Below are positions 1 through 9,213 of a DNA stretch of 64,000 nt, piece after piece. The position numbers and the translations under genes are program-made. The DNA lies in the NCBI GenBank assembly GCA_003599455.1, contig QZKF01000059.1, forward strand, positions 62,001-126,000, read 5' to 3'. How positions within the stretch are numbered: position 1 is the first letter of the stretch; every line of letters begins with the position of its first letter. The notes below the pieces were generated by a model. It saw nothing but the letters and a program-made list of their open reading frames with translations, searched no databases and was not told the origin of the DNA. The DNA comes from Comamonadaceae bacterium. GTDB taxonomy: Bacteria > Pseudomonadota > Gammaproteobacteria > Burkholderiales > Burkholderiaceae_C.

Positions 1-1
1 C

Positions 2-1318
2 GAACATGGCGCCGTGCCGGTGCCCGAGAAAGACCTGCCGGTCGTGCTGCCGCAGGACTGCATCCCCGACGGCTCGGGCAACCCGCTGCACAAGCACGAG
101 GGCTTCCATGCCGGCGTGGTCTGCCCCGTGTGCGGCCAGCCCGCGCGCCGCGAGACCGACACCATGGACACCTTCGTGGACTCGTCCTGGTACTTCATGC
201 GTTACTGCGACCCGGGCAACAGCGAGAAGATGGTGGCCGAGGGCGCCGACTACTGGATGCCGATGGACCAGTACATCGGCGGCATCGAGCACGCCATCCT
301 GCACCTGCTCTACGCGCGCTTCTGGACCAAGGTGATGCGCGACCTCGGCCTGGTGAAGGTGGACGAGCCCTTCACCCACCTGCTCACGCAGGGCATGGTG
401 CTCAACCACATCTACAGCCGCCGCACCGCGAAGGGCGGCAAGGACTACTTCTGGCCGCACGACGTGGAGCACCTGCTCGACGAGGGCGGCAAGATCGTGG
501 GCGCGAAGCTGAAGAACCCGGCCACCAGCGGCGACGGCCTGCTGCCCGTGGGCACGCCGATCGACTACGAGGGCGTGGGCACCATGTCCAAGTCCAAGAA
601 CAACGGCGTCGACCCGCAGGACCTGATCGAGAAGTACGGCGCCGACACCGCACGCCTGTACACCATGTTCACCGCGCCGCCCGAGGCCACGCTGGAATGG
701 AACGACGCGGCGGTGGAGGGCAGCTACCGTTTCCTGCGCCGCGTGTGGGCCTTCGGCGTGAAGCTCTCGGCCACCGCCGGCCTGGGCCAGCTCGCGGCCG
801 GCGTGTCGGGCCAGGCGCTGTCCAAATCTGCCAAGGCGCTGCGCCTGGAGATCCACACCGTGCTCAAGCAGGTGGACTACGACTACCAGCGCATGCAGTA
901 CAACACCGTGGTCTCGGGCGCGATGAAGATGCTCAACGCGCTGGAAGACTTCAAGCCCGATGGCTCCGCCGCCGACAACGCCGCGCTGGCCGAGGGCTTC
1001 GGCATCCTGCTGCGCGCGCTCTACCCGGCCACGCCGCACATCGCGCACACGCTCTGGAGCGGCCTGGGCTACGCGGGCGAGCTGCTCGACGCGCCCTGGC
1101 CCCGGGCCGACGAGGCCGCGCTGCAGCGCGACGAAATCGAACTCGTGCTGCAGATCAACGGCAAGCTGCGCGGCAGCGTGACCGTGCCGGCCGGTGCCGA
1201 CAAGGCCGCCATCGAGGCGGCGGCGCTGGCCAGCGAGGCCTTCATCAAGCAGGCCGCGGGCGCCGCGCCGAAAAAAGTGGTGGTCGTGCCCGGCCGCCTG
1301 GTCAACGTGGTGATCTGA
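2..1318 (+). CDS. leuS: Leucyl-tRNA synthetase, C-terminal part (5' end outside window)
   Basis: Charges tRNA-Leu with leucine in the cytoplasm; essential class I aminoacyl-tRNA synthetase. The reading frame is open from base 2, so the N-terminal half, including the HIGH motif and most of the editing domain, lies outside the window. Visible are the end of the catalytic domain with the KMSKS-type loop ([12 protein letters not shown], about visible residue 194), followed by the helical anticodon-binding domain and the C-terminal domain ending in [11 protein letters not shown], typical of bacterial LeuS. The loop begins with Thr instead of the usual Lys, which occurs in other LeuS. lptE follows after 10 bases and holA after that, so the three probably share a transcript. 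Confidence 0.97.
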   Translation, partial: EHGAVPVPEKDLPVVLPQDCIPDGSGNPLHKHEGFHAGVVCPVCGQPARRETDTMDTFVDSSWYFMRYCDPGNSEKMVAEGADYWMPMDQYIGGIEHAILHLLYARFWTKVMRDLGLVKVDEPFTHLLTQGMVLNHIYSRRTAKGGKDYFWPHDVEHLLDEGGKIVGAKLKNPATSGDGLLPVGTPIDYEGVGTMSKSKNNGVDPQDLIEKYGADTARLYTMFTAPPEATLEWNDAAVEGSYRFLRRVWAFGVKLSATAGLGQLAAGVSGQALSKSAKALRLEIHTVLKQVDYDYQRMQYNTVVSGAMKMLNALEDFKPDGSAADNAALAEGFGILLRALYPATPHIAHTLWSGLGYAGELLDAPWPRADEAALQRDEIELVLQINGKLRGSVTVPAGADKAAIEAAALASEAFIKQAAGAAPKKVVVVPGRLVNVVI

Positions 1319-1328
1319 GGCACGACAC

Positions 1329-1871
1329 ATGCAAGCCCACCGCCCTTCGACGAACACCGCCACCCGGCGCCGCGCCCTGCAGCAACTGGCCGCGGGCGTG
1401 GCCCTGATCGGCCTGGCGGGCTGTGGCTACAAGCTGCGCCAGGCGCCAAAATTCGCGTTCGACTCGGTGCGCATCGCGGGCAACGAGAGCACGCCGGTGT
1501 CGCGCGAGCTGCGCTCGGCCCTGCTGGCCAACGGCCTGCAGGTGCTCACCACCGCGACGCCCGCCGCCAGCGCGCCGGCGCAGGTGGTGCTGACGGTGGT
1601 CACCGACCAGCGCGAGCGCGTCGCGGTGGGCCAGACCGCCGCCGGCCAGGTGCGCGAACTGCAGCTGCGCACGCGCTTCACCTTCCGGCTGCGCACGGCG
1701 GCCGACAAGGAGCTGATCGAGGACACCGAGCTGCTGCTCGAGCGCGACCTGAGCTTCAGCGAAACCGCGGTGCTCTCCAAGGACGCCGAAGAGGCGCTGC
1801 TGTACCGCGACATGGCCACCGACCTCGTGCAGCAGGTGGTGCGCCGCCTCGCGGCGGTGAAGTCGCTCTGA
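1329..1871 (+). CDS. lptE: LPS-assembly lipoprotein LptE
   Basis: Outer-membrane lipoprotein that plugs the LptD barrel and helps insert lipopolysaccharide into the outer leaflet. The 180-residue product has a basic N terminus, a hydrophobic stretch and a lipobox LAGC with the acylated Cys at about residue 32, followed by GYKLR, typical of LptE mature ends (G-F/Y-x-L-R). The rest is a small alpha/beta domain without catalytic motifs. Its place between leuS and holA is the usual one for lptE (rlpB) in proteobacteria and supports the call more strongly than the divergent sequence does. Confidence 0.93.
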   Translation: MQAHRPSTNTATRRRALQQLAAGVALIGLAGCGYKLRQAPKFAFDSVRIAGNESTPVSRELRSALLANGLQVLTTATPAASAPAQVVLTVVTDQRERVAVGQTAAGQVRELQLRTRFTFRLRTAADKELIEDTELLLERDLSFSETAVLSKDAEEALLYRDMATDLVQQVVRRLAAVKSL

Positions 1872-1887
1872 GCCCCGGGCCAAGCCG

Positions 1888-2940
1888 ATGCAGATCGCCG
1901 CGCCGCAACTCGCCACCCAGCTGCAGCGCGGCCTGAAGAGCCTCTACACGCTGCACGGCGACGAGCCGCTGCTGATCCAGGAAGCGGCCGACGCGATCCG
2001 CGCGGTCGCGCGCGAGCAGGGCTACACCGAGCGCACGGTGCACACCGTGGCCGGCGCGCATTTCGACTGGGGCGAGGTGCTGGCCAGCGGCGGCTCCATG
2101 AGCCTGTTCGCCGACAAGCAGATCATCGAGATCCGCATCCCCTCGGGCAAGCCGGGCAAGGACGGTTCGCAGGTGCTGCAGCAGATCGCCGAGGCCGCTC
2201 AGGACAACGACAGCACGCTCACGCTGGTGCTGCTGCCGCGGCTGGACATGGCCACGCAGAAGGGCGCCTGGTTCGCCGCGCTCGAGAGTTTCGGCGCCAC
2301 GGTGAAGCTCGACCCGGTGGACCGCAAGGCCCTGCCGCAGTGGATCGCGCAGCGCCTGCAGCAGCAGGGCCAGCGCGTGGCCGCGGGCGAGGAGGGCCAG
2401 CGCACGCTGCAGTTCTTCGCCGACCGGGTCGAGGGCAACCTGCTCGCCGCGCACCAGGAGATCCAGAAGCTGGCGCTGCTGCACCCGGCGGGCGAGCTGT
2501 CGTTCGACAGCGTCGAGGCCGCGGTGCTCAATGTGGCGCGCTACGACGCCTTCAAGCTCGCCGAGGCGGTGCTCGGTGGGCAGGTGCAGCGCGTGCAGCG
2601 CATGCTCGACGGCCTGCAGGCCGAGGGCGAGGCGCCGGTGCTGGTGCACTGGGCGCTGTCGGAAGACATCCGCACGCTGCACCGCATCCGCACCGCGATG
2701 GACGCGGGCCGCCCGCTGCCCATGGCCTTGCGCGAGAACCGCGTCTGGGGTGTGAAGGAAAAGCTGATGGAGCGCGCCTTGCCGCTGCTGAGCATGGCCA
2801 CGTTGTCGCGCTGGCTGGACGATGCGCACACGGTGGACGGCATCGTCAAGGGCCTGAAGGTGCCCAGCTGGCCGGCCGATCCCTGGCAGGCCTTGCAGCA
2901 GATGGCGATGAAGGTTTCTTTGGCCTGTTCCGTTCGCTGA
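1888..2940 (+). CDS. holA: DNA polymerase III subunit delta
   Basis: Delta subunit of the clamp-loader complex; it opens the beta sliding clamp so that it can be loaded onto primed DNA. The 350-residue length fits the family. The N-terminal region has the HolA pattern (LYTLHGDEPLLIQEAADAIR, about residues 18-37), followed by the AAA+-like domains without Walker motifs, and the C-terminal domain with the usual ALSEDIRTLHRI stretch. It starts 16 bases after lptE. The next gene lies on the opposite strand, so the leuS-lptE-holA unit ends here. In many Burkholderiales proA follows holA directly; here proA is about 40 kb away. Confidence 0.95.
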   Translation: MQIAAPQLATQLQRGLKSLYTLHGDEPLLIQEAADAIRAVAREQGYTERTVHTVAGAHFDWGEVLASGGSMSLFADKQIIEIRIPSGKPGKDGSQVLQQIAEAAQDNDSTLTLVLLPRLDMATQKGAWFAALESFGATVKLDPVDRKALPQWIAQRLQQQGQRVAAGEEGQRTLQFFADRVEGNLLAAHQEIQKLALLHPAGELSFDSVEAAVLNVARYDAFKLAEAVLGGQVQRVQRMLDGLQAEGEAPVLVHWALSEDIRTLHRIRTAMDAGRPLPMALRENRVWGVKEKLMERALPLLSMATLSRWLDDAHTVDGIVKGLKVPSWPADPWQALQQMAMKVSLACSVR

Positions 2941-3142
2941 GGTTTCGCTCTAGCGGGGTGGGGAGGTCGGGTGGTCCGGTCATGCTGGCGCCGGCCTTGC
3001 TCGCGGTCGTCTGCCCGGTCCCGCTCACACCGCTTCGTCAATACCGGATGGGCGCACGCGCTCTTGTGGCAACCGCGAATAGGGCCAGCGCCCTCATGCC
3101 CAAACCACCCGCCCCCAGTGCAAAGGCAGCACACAAACAAAA

Positions 3143-4111
3143 CTAAGCCGTAGTGCTGGCCCGCAAAGCCGATTCCCGGAAATCGCTCGGCGACTGACCG
3201 GTGTGCTCGCGGAACACGCGGCTGAAGTGCGCGCCGTTGTTGAAGCCCCAGGAAAACGCGATCTCGGTGATGGTGCGCTGCGCGCGCGAAGGGTGCGCCA
3301 GTTCGCGCATGCAGGCCTGGATGCGCTGGCGCTGGATGTAGTGGGCCAGCGTGTCGTCTTCCGCGCTGAAGGCGTTGTGCAGGTGGCGCTTGCTGCAGTT
3401 GAGCGCCTGGGCGATGTGGTCCAGCGTGAGGGACGGGTCGCGCAGGTGCTGGCCGATGTGCTCGCGGATGCGGTCGCGAAACGCTTCCAGCTGCGTGGTG
3501 CCGTTCTCGCGCCCCGCAAGTTCCTGCAACGAGAGGCGCACCAGTTCCACGATGAGCTCGCCCGCGCCGCGCGCCGCGTTCTCGCTCATGCCCGGCAGCT
3601 CCTGGTAGGTGGTGCGCATGGTTTCCAGCGCCACGCGCGCGATGCCGCTCACGCCGCCCACGTGGCGCGCCATCAGCGGCTCCAGCTTGATGCCGCGCTC
3701 GGTGAGCTGCTCCTTGGGCAGCATCACGATCAGGTGCTCCACCCGCTCGGGGTTGGCGATCTCGTAGCTGCCGGTGGTGTCGTAGATCGCCCAGCCGCCC
3801 GGCCGCACCCAGGCCTGGCGGTCGTGCTGCTGCACGCCCGCGCTGCCCCGCCAGGGCGCGACGATCTTGAGGTAGGCGCGCTCGCTGCCGCGCGCCAGCT
3901 GGGGGCTGCGCAGCACGCGGTGGCGGTTCGCTTCCAGCCGGGTCAGCACCACGTCGCCCGCGTGCGAGGCGCTCATGTGGCCGTCGAAGCCGGTGTCGCC
4001 GTACAGGTCCGACTCCAGGCCGCCGAAATGCGTCCACACCCAGTCGCGCCAGATCGCCGCGCGCTCGCCGGGCGCGACGCTGTCGGTGCTCATCACGGAC
4101 GGGGAATTCAT
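3143..4111 (-). CDS. AraC-family transcriptional regulator (AraC-binding-like N domain)
   Basis: A 322-residue regulator. The C-terminal about 100 residues form the double helix-turn-helix of AraC/XylS proteins: one HTH around DPSLTLDHIAQALNCSKRHLHN, the second ending in AFSWGFNNGAHFSRVFREHTGQSPSDFR. The N-terminal about 190 residues resemble the AraC_binding_2 ligand domain of regulators of aromatic-acid and aldehyde catabolism. It is divergent from the ABC importer/aldehyde dehydrogenase operon starting at 4307, with 195 bases between, so it probably activates that operon in response to its substrate. The effector cannot be read from the sequence. Confidence 0.9.
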   Translation of the reverse strand: MNSPSVMSTDSVAPGERAAIWRDWVWTHFGGLESDLYGDTGFDGHMSASHAGDVVLTRLEANRHRVLRSPQLARGSERAYLKIVAPWRGSAGVQQHDRQAWVRPGGWAIYDTTGSYEIANPERVEHLIVMLPKEQLTERGIKLEPLMARHVGGVSGIARVALETMRTTYQELPGMSENAARGAGELIVELVRLSLQELAGRENGTTQLEAFRDRIREHIGQHLRDPSLTLDHIAQALNCSKRHLHNAFSAEDDTLAHYIQRQRIQACMRELAHPSRAQRTITEIAFSWGFNNGAHFSRVFREHTGQSPSDFRESALRASTTA

Positions 4112-4306
4112 GGGCGGGGCTCCGGGGCAAGGGCGGGATCGAAATTATCGGGCGCGGTGCCGGGGCGTGTGGTGTGTGGGGTCGAGGGTTAACCCGGAGC
4201 GGTGTGCACATTCCGACAAGCAGCCAGTGCACCGGCAGCATAGCGGCGCGGGGGTGATCTGCTTACGATGGGGGTTCGGTCAACCACAACTGCAGGAGAC
4301 ATTGCC

Positions 4307-5503
4307 ATGGTCCATCCCACTCGACGTCTGGTCATCCAGCGCACCGCCGCCACGGTGGGCGCGCTGTCCGTCGCCCCCCAGCTGTTCGCGCAGGCGGCGC
4401 CGGTGCGCATCGGCTATTCGATGTCCCGCACCGGCCCCTGGACCGGCGGCGCGCAGGTGAGCCAGGAGCCCAACTACCTGCTCTGGGCCGAGCAGCAGAA
4501 CGCCGCCGGCGGCCTGGACGTGAAGGGCACGCGCCGCAAGATCGAGCTCGTCAGCAGCGACGACCGCAGCGACGTGGAAACCGTGGTGCGCACCTATGAA
4601 AAGCTGATGGGCAGCGACAAGGTCGACCTGGTGCTGCCGCCCTGGGGCAGCAACGCCAACTTCGCCGTCGCCCCGCTGGCCAACCGCTTCGGCTACCCCT
4701 TCCTCGCGCCCACCGCGCTCTCGCGCCGCCTGGCCGAGATGAAGCTGCCCTACTTCTTCCTGCTGCTGCAGCAGCCCAAGGCCATGTGCGACGCACTGGT
4801 CGACATGCTCAAGGCCAACGGCGCCAAGACCATCGCCTGCGTCTACGTGGACGACCTGTTCGGGCTGGAGAACTACGCCGCGCTCAAGGTGGCGCTGCAG
4901 GGCAGCGGCATCAGCCTGGTGCAGGAGACCAGCTACCCCGGTGGCGTGAAGGACCTGGGCCCCACGCTGCGCAGCATCAAGGACAAGAACCCCGACGCCT
5001 TCGTCGGCTTCACCTACCCGCCCGACACCATCCTCGCCAGCCGCCAGAGCAAGGAGATCGGCTTCAACCCGAAATTCTTCTACGCCTCGGTGGGCACCGC
5101 CTTCCCGCTCTACAAGAACGTGATGACGCCGGCCGGCGCCGAGGGCGTGCTGGGCATGGGCTCGTGGAACAGCAAGACCAGCCCGGGCGCCAAGGCCTAC
5201 TTCGACGCCCACGTGGCGGGCGCGAAGAAGGAACCCGACCGCTGGGCCAGCGGCGCCTGCTGGGCCGGCCTGGAGATCCTCACCGCCGCGGTGAAGGCCC
5301 AGGGCATGGACCGCAAGGCGATCCGCGACTACGTGGCCAACACCACGCACAAGACCATCATCGGCGACATCAGGTTCAGCGGCAGCGAGAACGTGGGCAC
5401 GCCGGGCACGGTGGGCCAGTGGCAGAACGGTGAGTTCGAGGTGGTGTGGCCGCAGAAGGTGGCGACCGCGAAGCTGAACCCGGCCAAACCTGCCTGGAAG
5501 TAG
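4307..5503 (+). CDS. Branched-chain-type ABC transporter substrate-binding protein (system I)
   Basis: Periplasmic solute receptor of the LivJ/Peripla_BP_6 type, 398 residues. The ATG at 4307 is chosen because it follows an AGGAGA ribosome site by seven bases and starts a good export signal (TRRLVIQRTAAT, Tat-like, cleavage near LFAQA); the frame opens 39 bases earlier but without a ribosome site. The mature protein begins PVRIGYSMSRTGPWTGGA, the usual ligand-pocket strand of this family. Members of this subgroup are often linked to uptake of aromatic or other organic acids rather than amino acids. It is the first gene of a five-gene importer followed by an aldehyde dehydrogenase, so the ligand is probably a substrate or product of that enzyme. 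Confidence 0.92.
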   Translation: MVHPTRRLVIQRTAATVGALSVAPQLFAQAAPVRIGYSMSRTGPWTGGAQVSQEPNYLLWAEQQNAAGGLDVKGTRRKIELVSSDDRSDVETVVRTYEKLMGSDKVDLVLPPWGSNANFAVAPLANRFGYPFLAPTALSRRLAEMKLPYFFLLLQQPKAMCDALVDMLKANGAKTIACVYVDDLFGLENYAALKVALQGSGISLVQETSYPGGVKDLGPTLRSIKDKNPDAFVGFTYPPDTILASRQSKEIGFNPKFFYASVGTAFPLYKNVMTPAGAEGVLGMGSWNSKTSPGAKAYFDAHVAGAKKEPDRWASGACWAGLEILTAAVKAQGMDRKAIRDYVANTTHKTIIGDIRFSGSENVGTPGTVGQWQNGEFEVVWPQKVATAKLNPAKPAWK

Positions 5504-5512
5504 AGCTCCCCC

Positions 5513-5604
5513 CGCGCCGCGCCTGCGGCGCGTGCCTTGCAGGCCGCGGCACCGCCAGAGGCAGTGCCTCTTCGGTCTGTCCGGGCCCGCGCAGGCGGGC
5601 CCGG
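5513..5604 (+). promoter_or_regulatory. Three consecutive hairpins between receptor and permease genes
   Basis: The 144-base gap between the substrate-binding protein gene and the first permease gene holds three perfect inverted repeats: an 8-bp stem (CGCGCCGC 5513-5520 / 5525-5532, 4-base loop), a 6-bp stem (GAGGCA 5558-5563 / TGCCTC 5565-5570, 1-base centre) and a 10-bp stem (CCGGGCCCGC 5581-5590 / 5595-5604, 4-base loop). No T-run follows any of them. They could stabilise the receptor mRNA or partly stop transcription, giving more receptor than permease, as known for other ABC operons. They could also be a dispersed intergenic repeat of this genome. Confidence 0.6.
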
Positions 5605-5647
5605 AGCCGCAGCCCTCAGCCCCTCAAGGGTCTTGTTCTCAATCTGT

Positions 5648-6550
5648 ATGTCCTTCTCCGCCTGGTTAGAACTCATCGCCTCCGGTCTCATCACCGGGGG
5701 CATCTACGCGCTCGTCGCGCTCGGGCTGAACCTGCAGTACGGGCTGATGCGCATCCTCAACATCGCGCACGGCGAGTTCCTCATGGTCGGCGCCTTTGTC
5801 ACCTGGATGGTGCAGACCTCGTTCGGCCTCTCGCCACTGTGGATGATCCCGGTCTCGTTCGGGCTGCTGTTCGGCCTGGGCGTGGCGGTGCACTGGCTGT
5901 GCTTTCGCCGCCTCACTGCCACCTCGCCCAACCTCGACGTGTTCGAGGCGCGTGGCCTCATGGTCGCCTTCGGCCTGATGTTCCTGGTGCAGAACTTCAT
6001 CTCGTATGTGTGGGGCGGTGACCTGCGCGGCTACGACTACCTCACCCAGCCACTGGCCATCCCGCTGCCGGGCGGCAGCGCGCAGTTCGCGGTCAACAAG
6101 CTGGTGGTGTTCGCGCTCGCCCTGCTGTTTGCCGGCGCGCTCATCGTGCTGCTGCGTCTGACGCTGCTGGGCAAGGGCGTGCGCGCGCTGATGCAGTCGC
6201 CCACCGGCGCGCAGCTGGTCGGCATCGACACCAAGCGCCTGCACCCCATGATGTTCGGCATCGGCCTGGGCCTCTCGGGCTTGGCCGGCTGCCTGCTGTC
6301 CATGGCCTACACCATCAGCCCCTCGATGGGCGAGCCCTACACCGTCACCGCGCTCATCGTCATCACGCTGGGCGGCTTCGGCAGCATGGGCGGTGCGCTC
6401 GCCGGCGGCCTGCTGCTCGGCGTCATCGAAGCCATCGGCATGCACTTCACCAACCCCTCGCTCAAGGCCCTGCTCAGCTACGTCGTCTTCATCGGCGTGC
6501 TGCTGCTGCGGCCCGAAGGACTCTTCGCTCGAAAGAGTCGCAAAGCATGA
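5648..6550 (+). CDS. Branched-chain-type ABC transporter permease LivH (system I)
   Basis: Inner-membrane permease of the LivH family, 300 residues. The ATG at 5648 starts the usual MSFSAWLELIASGLITGGIY N terminus; the frame is open further upstream, but that part runs through the hairpin region. The conserved NIAHGEF motif (residues about 37-43) and the C-terminal ITLGGFGSMGGALAGGLLLG segment are characteristic. About eight hydrophobic segments are visible. The stop overlaps the start of the LivM gene by four bases, indicating translational coupling. It forms the translocation pore with LivM. Confidence 0.93.
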   Translation: MSFSAWLELIASGLITGGIYALVALGLNLQYGLMRILNIAHGEFLMVGAFVTWMVQTSFGLSPLWMIPVSFGLLFGLGVAVHWLCFRRLTATSPNLDVFEARGLMVAFGLMFLVQNFISYVWGGDLRGYDYLTQPLAIPLPGGSAQFAVNKLVVFALALLFAGALIVLLRLTLLGKGVRALMQSPTGAQLVGIDTKRLHPMMFGIGLGLSGLAGCLLSMAYTISPSMGEPYTVTALIVITLGGFGSMGGALAGGLLLGVIEAIGMHFTNPSLKALLSYVVFIGVLLLRPEGLFARKSRKA

Positions 6551-7575
6551 ACTCCAGACAATTCCTCATCCGCGACCTGCTGGTCCTGTTCGGCCTCACG
6601 GGCTGGGCCATCGCCTTGCCGGGTTTCGCCAGCGAGTTCGCCGTGTCGATGGCGCTCACCTGCCTGATGTACGTGGCGCTGTCCTCCAGCTGGGCGCTGT
6701 TCTGCGGCACCACGCGCTACCTCTCGCTGGCCACCTCGGCCTTCTTCGGCATCGGCGCCTACACCAGCGCACTGCTGCTCGAAACCCTGCCCTGGGTGCA
6801 GGCCATCGCCATGGGTTCGCTCATCGCGGCGGCGGTGGCGGTGCTCATGGGCGCGGCGGTGCTGCACCTGCGCGGCACCTACTTCGCCGTGCTCACCTTC
6901 GGCATGACCGAGCTGATCCGCCACGCCATCAGCTACTTCGAGAAAAGCGTCACCGGCACCGTGGGCCGTGTGCTCATGGTGGTGCCCGAGCGCGACACCA
7001 TCTACTTCTCCGTGCTGGCGCTGGCCGTGCTGTCGGTGGCGCTGTCCATCGGCATCCGGCGCACGCGCTTCGGCCTGGCCATGCTGGGCATCGGCGCCGA
7101 CGAGCAGCGCGCCCAGACCCTGGGCGTGAACACGCGCATCGTCAAGATCGCCGGCTTCGCGCTCACCGCCGCCATCGCCGGGGCGGTGGGGGCGGCCATG
7201 TCGGTGCGCTGGACCTACATCGACCCGCACACCGTGTTCAACCCCTTCATCGGTTTCCAGACCGTGCTGATCGCGCTCATCGGCGGCGCCATGACGATCT
7301 GGGGCCCGCTGATCGCGGCCATCGTCTTCAGCGTGCTGGCCGAAACGCTGCGCCTGCAGGTGCCGCAGCTCTACATGATGTCGCTCGGCCTGTTGCTCAT
7401 CCTCTCGGTGCTGTACCTGCCGGGTGGCCTGGCCTCGCTGCGCGCCGAGACCTTCCGCGGCTGGAAGGCCAGCCTCAAGTCCGGCTGGACCGAGCTGCGC
7501 GAGGACCTGAGCGGTGAGACGAAGCGCCGCAAGCGGCGCGAGCAGCAGGACCGGGAGCGCCGCCATGTCTTCTGA
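6547..7575 (+). CDS. Branched-chain-type ABC transporter permease LivM (system I)
   Basis: Second membrane subunit of importer I, 342 residues, LivM family. Characteristic stretches are LRGTYFAVLTFGMTELIRH (the LivM loop) and the C-terminal VLYLPGGLASL. The last about 35 residues are strongly basic (KRRKRREQQDRERR) and extend beyond the usual end of the family. The next gene (ATPase LivG) starts inside this tail, overlapping by 11 bases. Start ATG overlaps the LivH stop. Confidence 0.93.
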   Translation: MNSRQFLIRDLLVLFGLTGWAIALPGFASEFAVSMALTCLMYVALSSSWALFCGTTRYLSLATSAFFGIGAYTSALLLETLPWVQAIAMGSLIAAAVAVLMGAAVLHLRGTYFAVLTFGMTELIRHAISYFEKSVTGTVGRVLMVVPERDTIYFSVLALAVLSVALSIGIRRTRFGLAMLGIGADEQRAQTLGVNTRIVKIAGFALTAAIAGAVGAAMSVRWTYIDPHTVFNPFIGFQTVLIALIGGAMTIWGPLIAAIVFSVLAETLRLQVPQLYMMSLGLLLILSVLYLPGGLASLRAETFRGWKASLKSGWTELREDLSGETKRRKRREQQDRERRHVF

Positions 7576-8362
7576 AACCCCGAACATCCCGCCCCTGCTC
7601 GACGCGCGCGAGGTCACCGTGCGCTTCGGCGGCCTGACCGCGGTCGACGCCGTCAGCGCGCGCTTCATGCCCGGCGAACTGGTCGGCATCATCGGCCCCA
7701 ACGGCGCGGGCAAGACCACCTTCTTCAACGCCATCTCGGGCGTGACCCGGCCCACCAGCGGCCAGCTCAGCGTGCGCGGCCGCGAGCTCGCCGGCCAGGG
7801 CCCGCACCGCTTCGCCGCCAACGGCCTGGCGCGCACCTTCCAGACGCCGCGCGTGTTCGGCGACATGGCCGTGCGCGACAACATCGCATTCGGCCTGAAG
7901 TTCGCCGGCCGCCGGCCGCGCAAGTACATCTTCTGGGGTGAAGAGGCTTCGGTGCCCTGGGTGCTGCGCACGCCCGAGAGCATCCTGGGCCTCATCGGTC
8001 TGAGCGCCCAGGCCGGGCTGCCGGCCGCGGCCATCACACCCTCGCAGCAGCGCCTGCTGGAGATCGGCATGGCGCTGGCCACGCGCCCGCGCCTGCTGCT
8101 GCTCGATGAGGTGGCCGCCGGCCTGACCGAGGCCGAGCTGGAAGAGATGGCGCGCCTGATCCGCCGCCTGCGCGACGAGCTCGACCTCACCGTGGTCTGG
8201 ATCGAGCACGCCGTGACCACGCTGCTGCGCCACGTGGAGCGCGTGATCGTGCTGCACCAGGGCCGCAAGATCGCCGACGGCACGCCGGCCGAGGTGGTGC
8301 GCAACGCCGAGGTGGTCGAGGCCTACCTGGGCGACGAGATGAACGAGGAGACCGCGCCATGA
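7565..8362 (+). CDS. ABC transporter ATP-binding protein LivG (system I)
   Basis: One of two ATPases powering importer I, 265 residues from the ATG at 7565, which overlaps the end of the permease gene. Walker A GPNGAGKTT is at residues 44-52 and Walker B LLLLDE is followed by the AAGL stretch. The signature loop is unusual: the position normally LSxGxQR reads TPSQQRLLEIGMAL, so the canonical Ser-Gly-Gly core is missing. LivG proteins commonly deviate here (PYGxQR), but this version is more reduced. It overlaps the LivF gene by four bases (ATGA). Confidence 0.93.
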   Translation: MSSETPNIPPLLDAREVTVRFGGLTAVDAVSARFMPGELVGIIGPNGAGKTTFFNAISGVTRPTSGQLSVRGRELAGQGPHRFAANGLARTFQTPRVFGDMAVRDNIAFGLKFAGRRPRKYIFWGEEASVPWVLRTPESILGLIGLSAQAGLPAAAITPSQQRLLEIGMALATRPRLLLLDEVAAGLTEAELEEMARLIRRLRDELDLTVVWIEHAVTTLLRHVERVIVLHQGRKIADGTPAEVVRNAEVVEAYLGDEMNEETAP

Positions 8363-9174
8363 TGTGGCACCGCCCCATTCCCTTCGAGCTCGGCGGCGGC
8401 GCGCGCGCGCGCCTCAAGGTCGAGGGCCTGTCCGCCGGCTACGGCGCCTTCCTCGTGCTGCGCGGGCTGAAGTTCGAGATCCAGCCCGGCCTGACCGTGG
8501 TGCTTGGCCCCAACGGCGCGGGCAAGACCACGCTGCTCAAGGCGCTCAACGGCCTGATCCCGCGCAGCGGCACGGTGCTGCTCGACGGCGTGGACCTGTC
8601 GGAGAAGACGCACGAGATCGTGCAGGCCGGCATGGCGCTGGTGCCCGAAGGCCGCCAGCTGTTTCCGCAGATGAGCGTGACCGAGAACCTCGAGCTCGGT
8701 GGCTGGCTGGTGCCCAAGGCCGAGCGCGCGCGCCGGCTGGAGCAGGCCTTCCACGATTTCCCCAAGCTCAGGGAGCGCGCGGCGCAACTCGCCGGCACCA
8801 TGAGCGGCGGCGAACAGCAGATGGTGGCGGTGGCGCGCGCCATGATGTGCGCGCCGCGCCTGCTCATGCTCGACGAACCTTCGCTCGGCCTGGCGCCGAA
8901 GATGGTGGACGAGCTGCTCGCCATCGTGCGCCGCATCGCCGACGCCGGCACCACCGTGCTGATGGTGGAACAGAACGTGAAGAAGGCGCTGGCCGTGGCC
9001 GACCGCGGCTACGTGCTCGAGCGCGGCACCCTGGTGGCCAGCGGTCCGGCGAAGCTGCTCGCGCGCTCCACCGTGATCCGCGAGGCCTACCTCGGCGCCG
9101 ACAAGGACCCCGCCACCGGCACCACCAGCGCGTCCGACGCGGTGCAGCGGCGCAAGGCCGTGGCCACGGCCTGA
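8359..9174 (+). CDS. ABC transporter ATP-binding protein LivF (system I)
   Basis: Second ATPase of importer I, 271 residues. Walker A GPNGAGKTT lies after LTVVL, the signature is MSGGEQQM, and Walker B is LLMLDEPSLGLAP, all canonical for LivF. Compared with the usual 235-residue LivF it has about 18 extra residues at the N terminus (MMWHRPIPFELGGG) and a C-terminal extension of about 20 residues. The aldehyde dehydrogenase gene follows after 39 bases with its own ribosome site and is probably in the same operon. Confidence 0.93.
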   Translation: MMWHRPIPFELGGGARARLKVEGLSAGYGAFLVLRGLKFEIQPGLTVVLGPNGAGKTTLLKALNGLIPRSGTVLLDGVDLSEKTHEIVQAGMALVPEGRQLFPQMSVTENLELGGWLVPKAERARRLEQAFHDFPKLRERAAQLAGTMSGGEQQMVAVARAMMCAPRLLMLDEPSLGLAPKMVDELLAIVRRIADAGTTVLMVEQNVKKALAVADRGYVLERGTLVASGPAKLLARSTVIREAYLGADKDPATGTTSASDAVQRRKAVATA

Positions 9175-9213
9175 ACACATTCCCCCGATTTTTCCCCCAC
9201 CAGGAGACCCCCT

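Noticed and set aside
4190..4260. Imperfect inverted repeat GGTGTGCAC ... GTGCACC between the AraC gene and importer I as an operator
   Set aside because: Arms are unequal and widely spaced, and AraC-type sites are normally direct repeats; not strong enough to report as a site.
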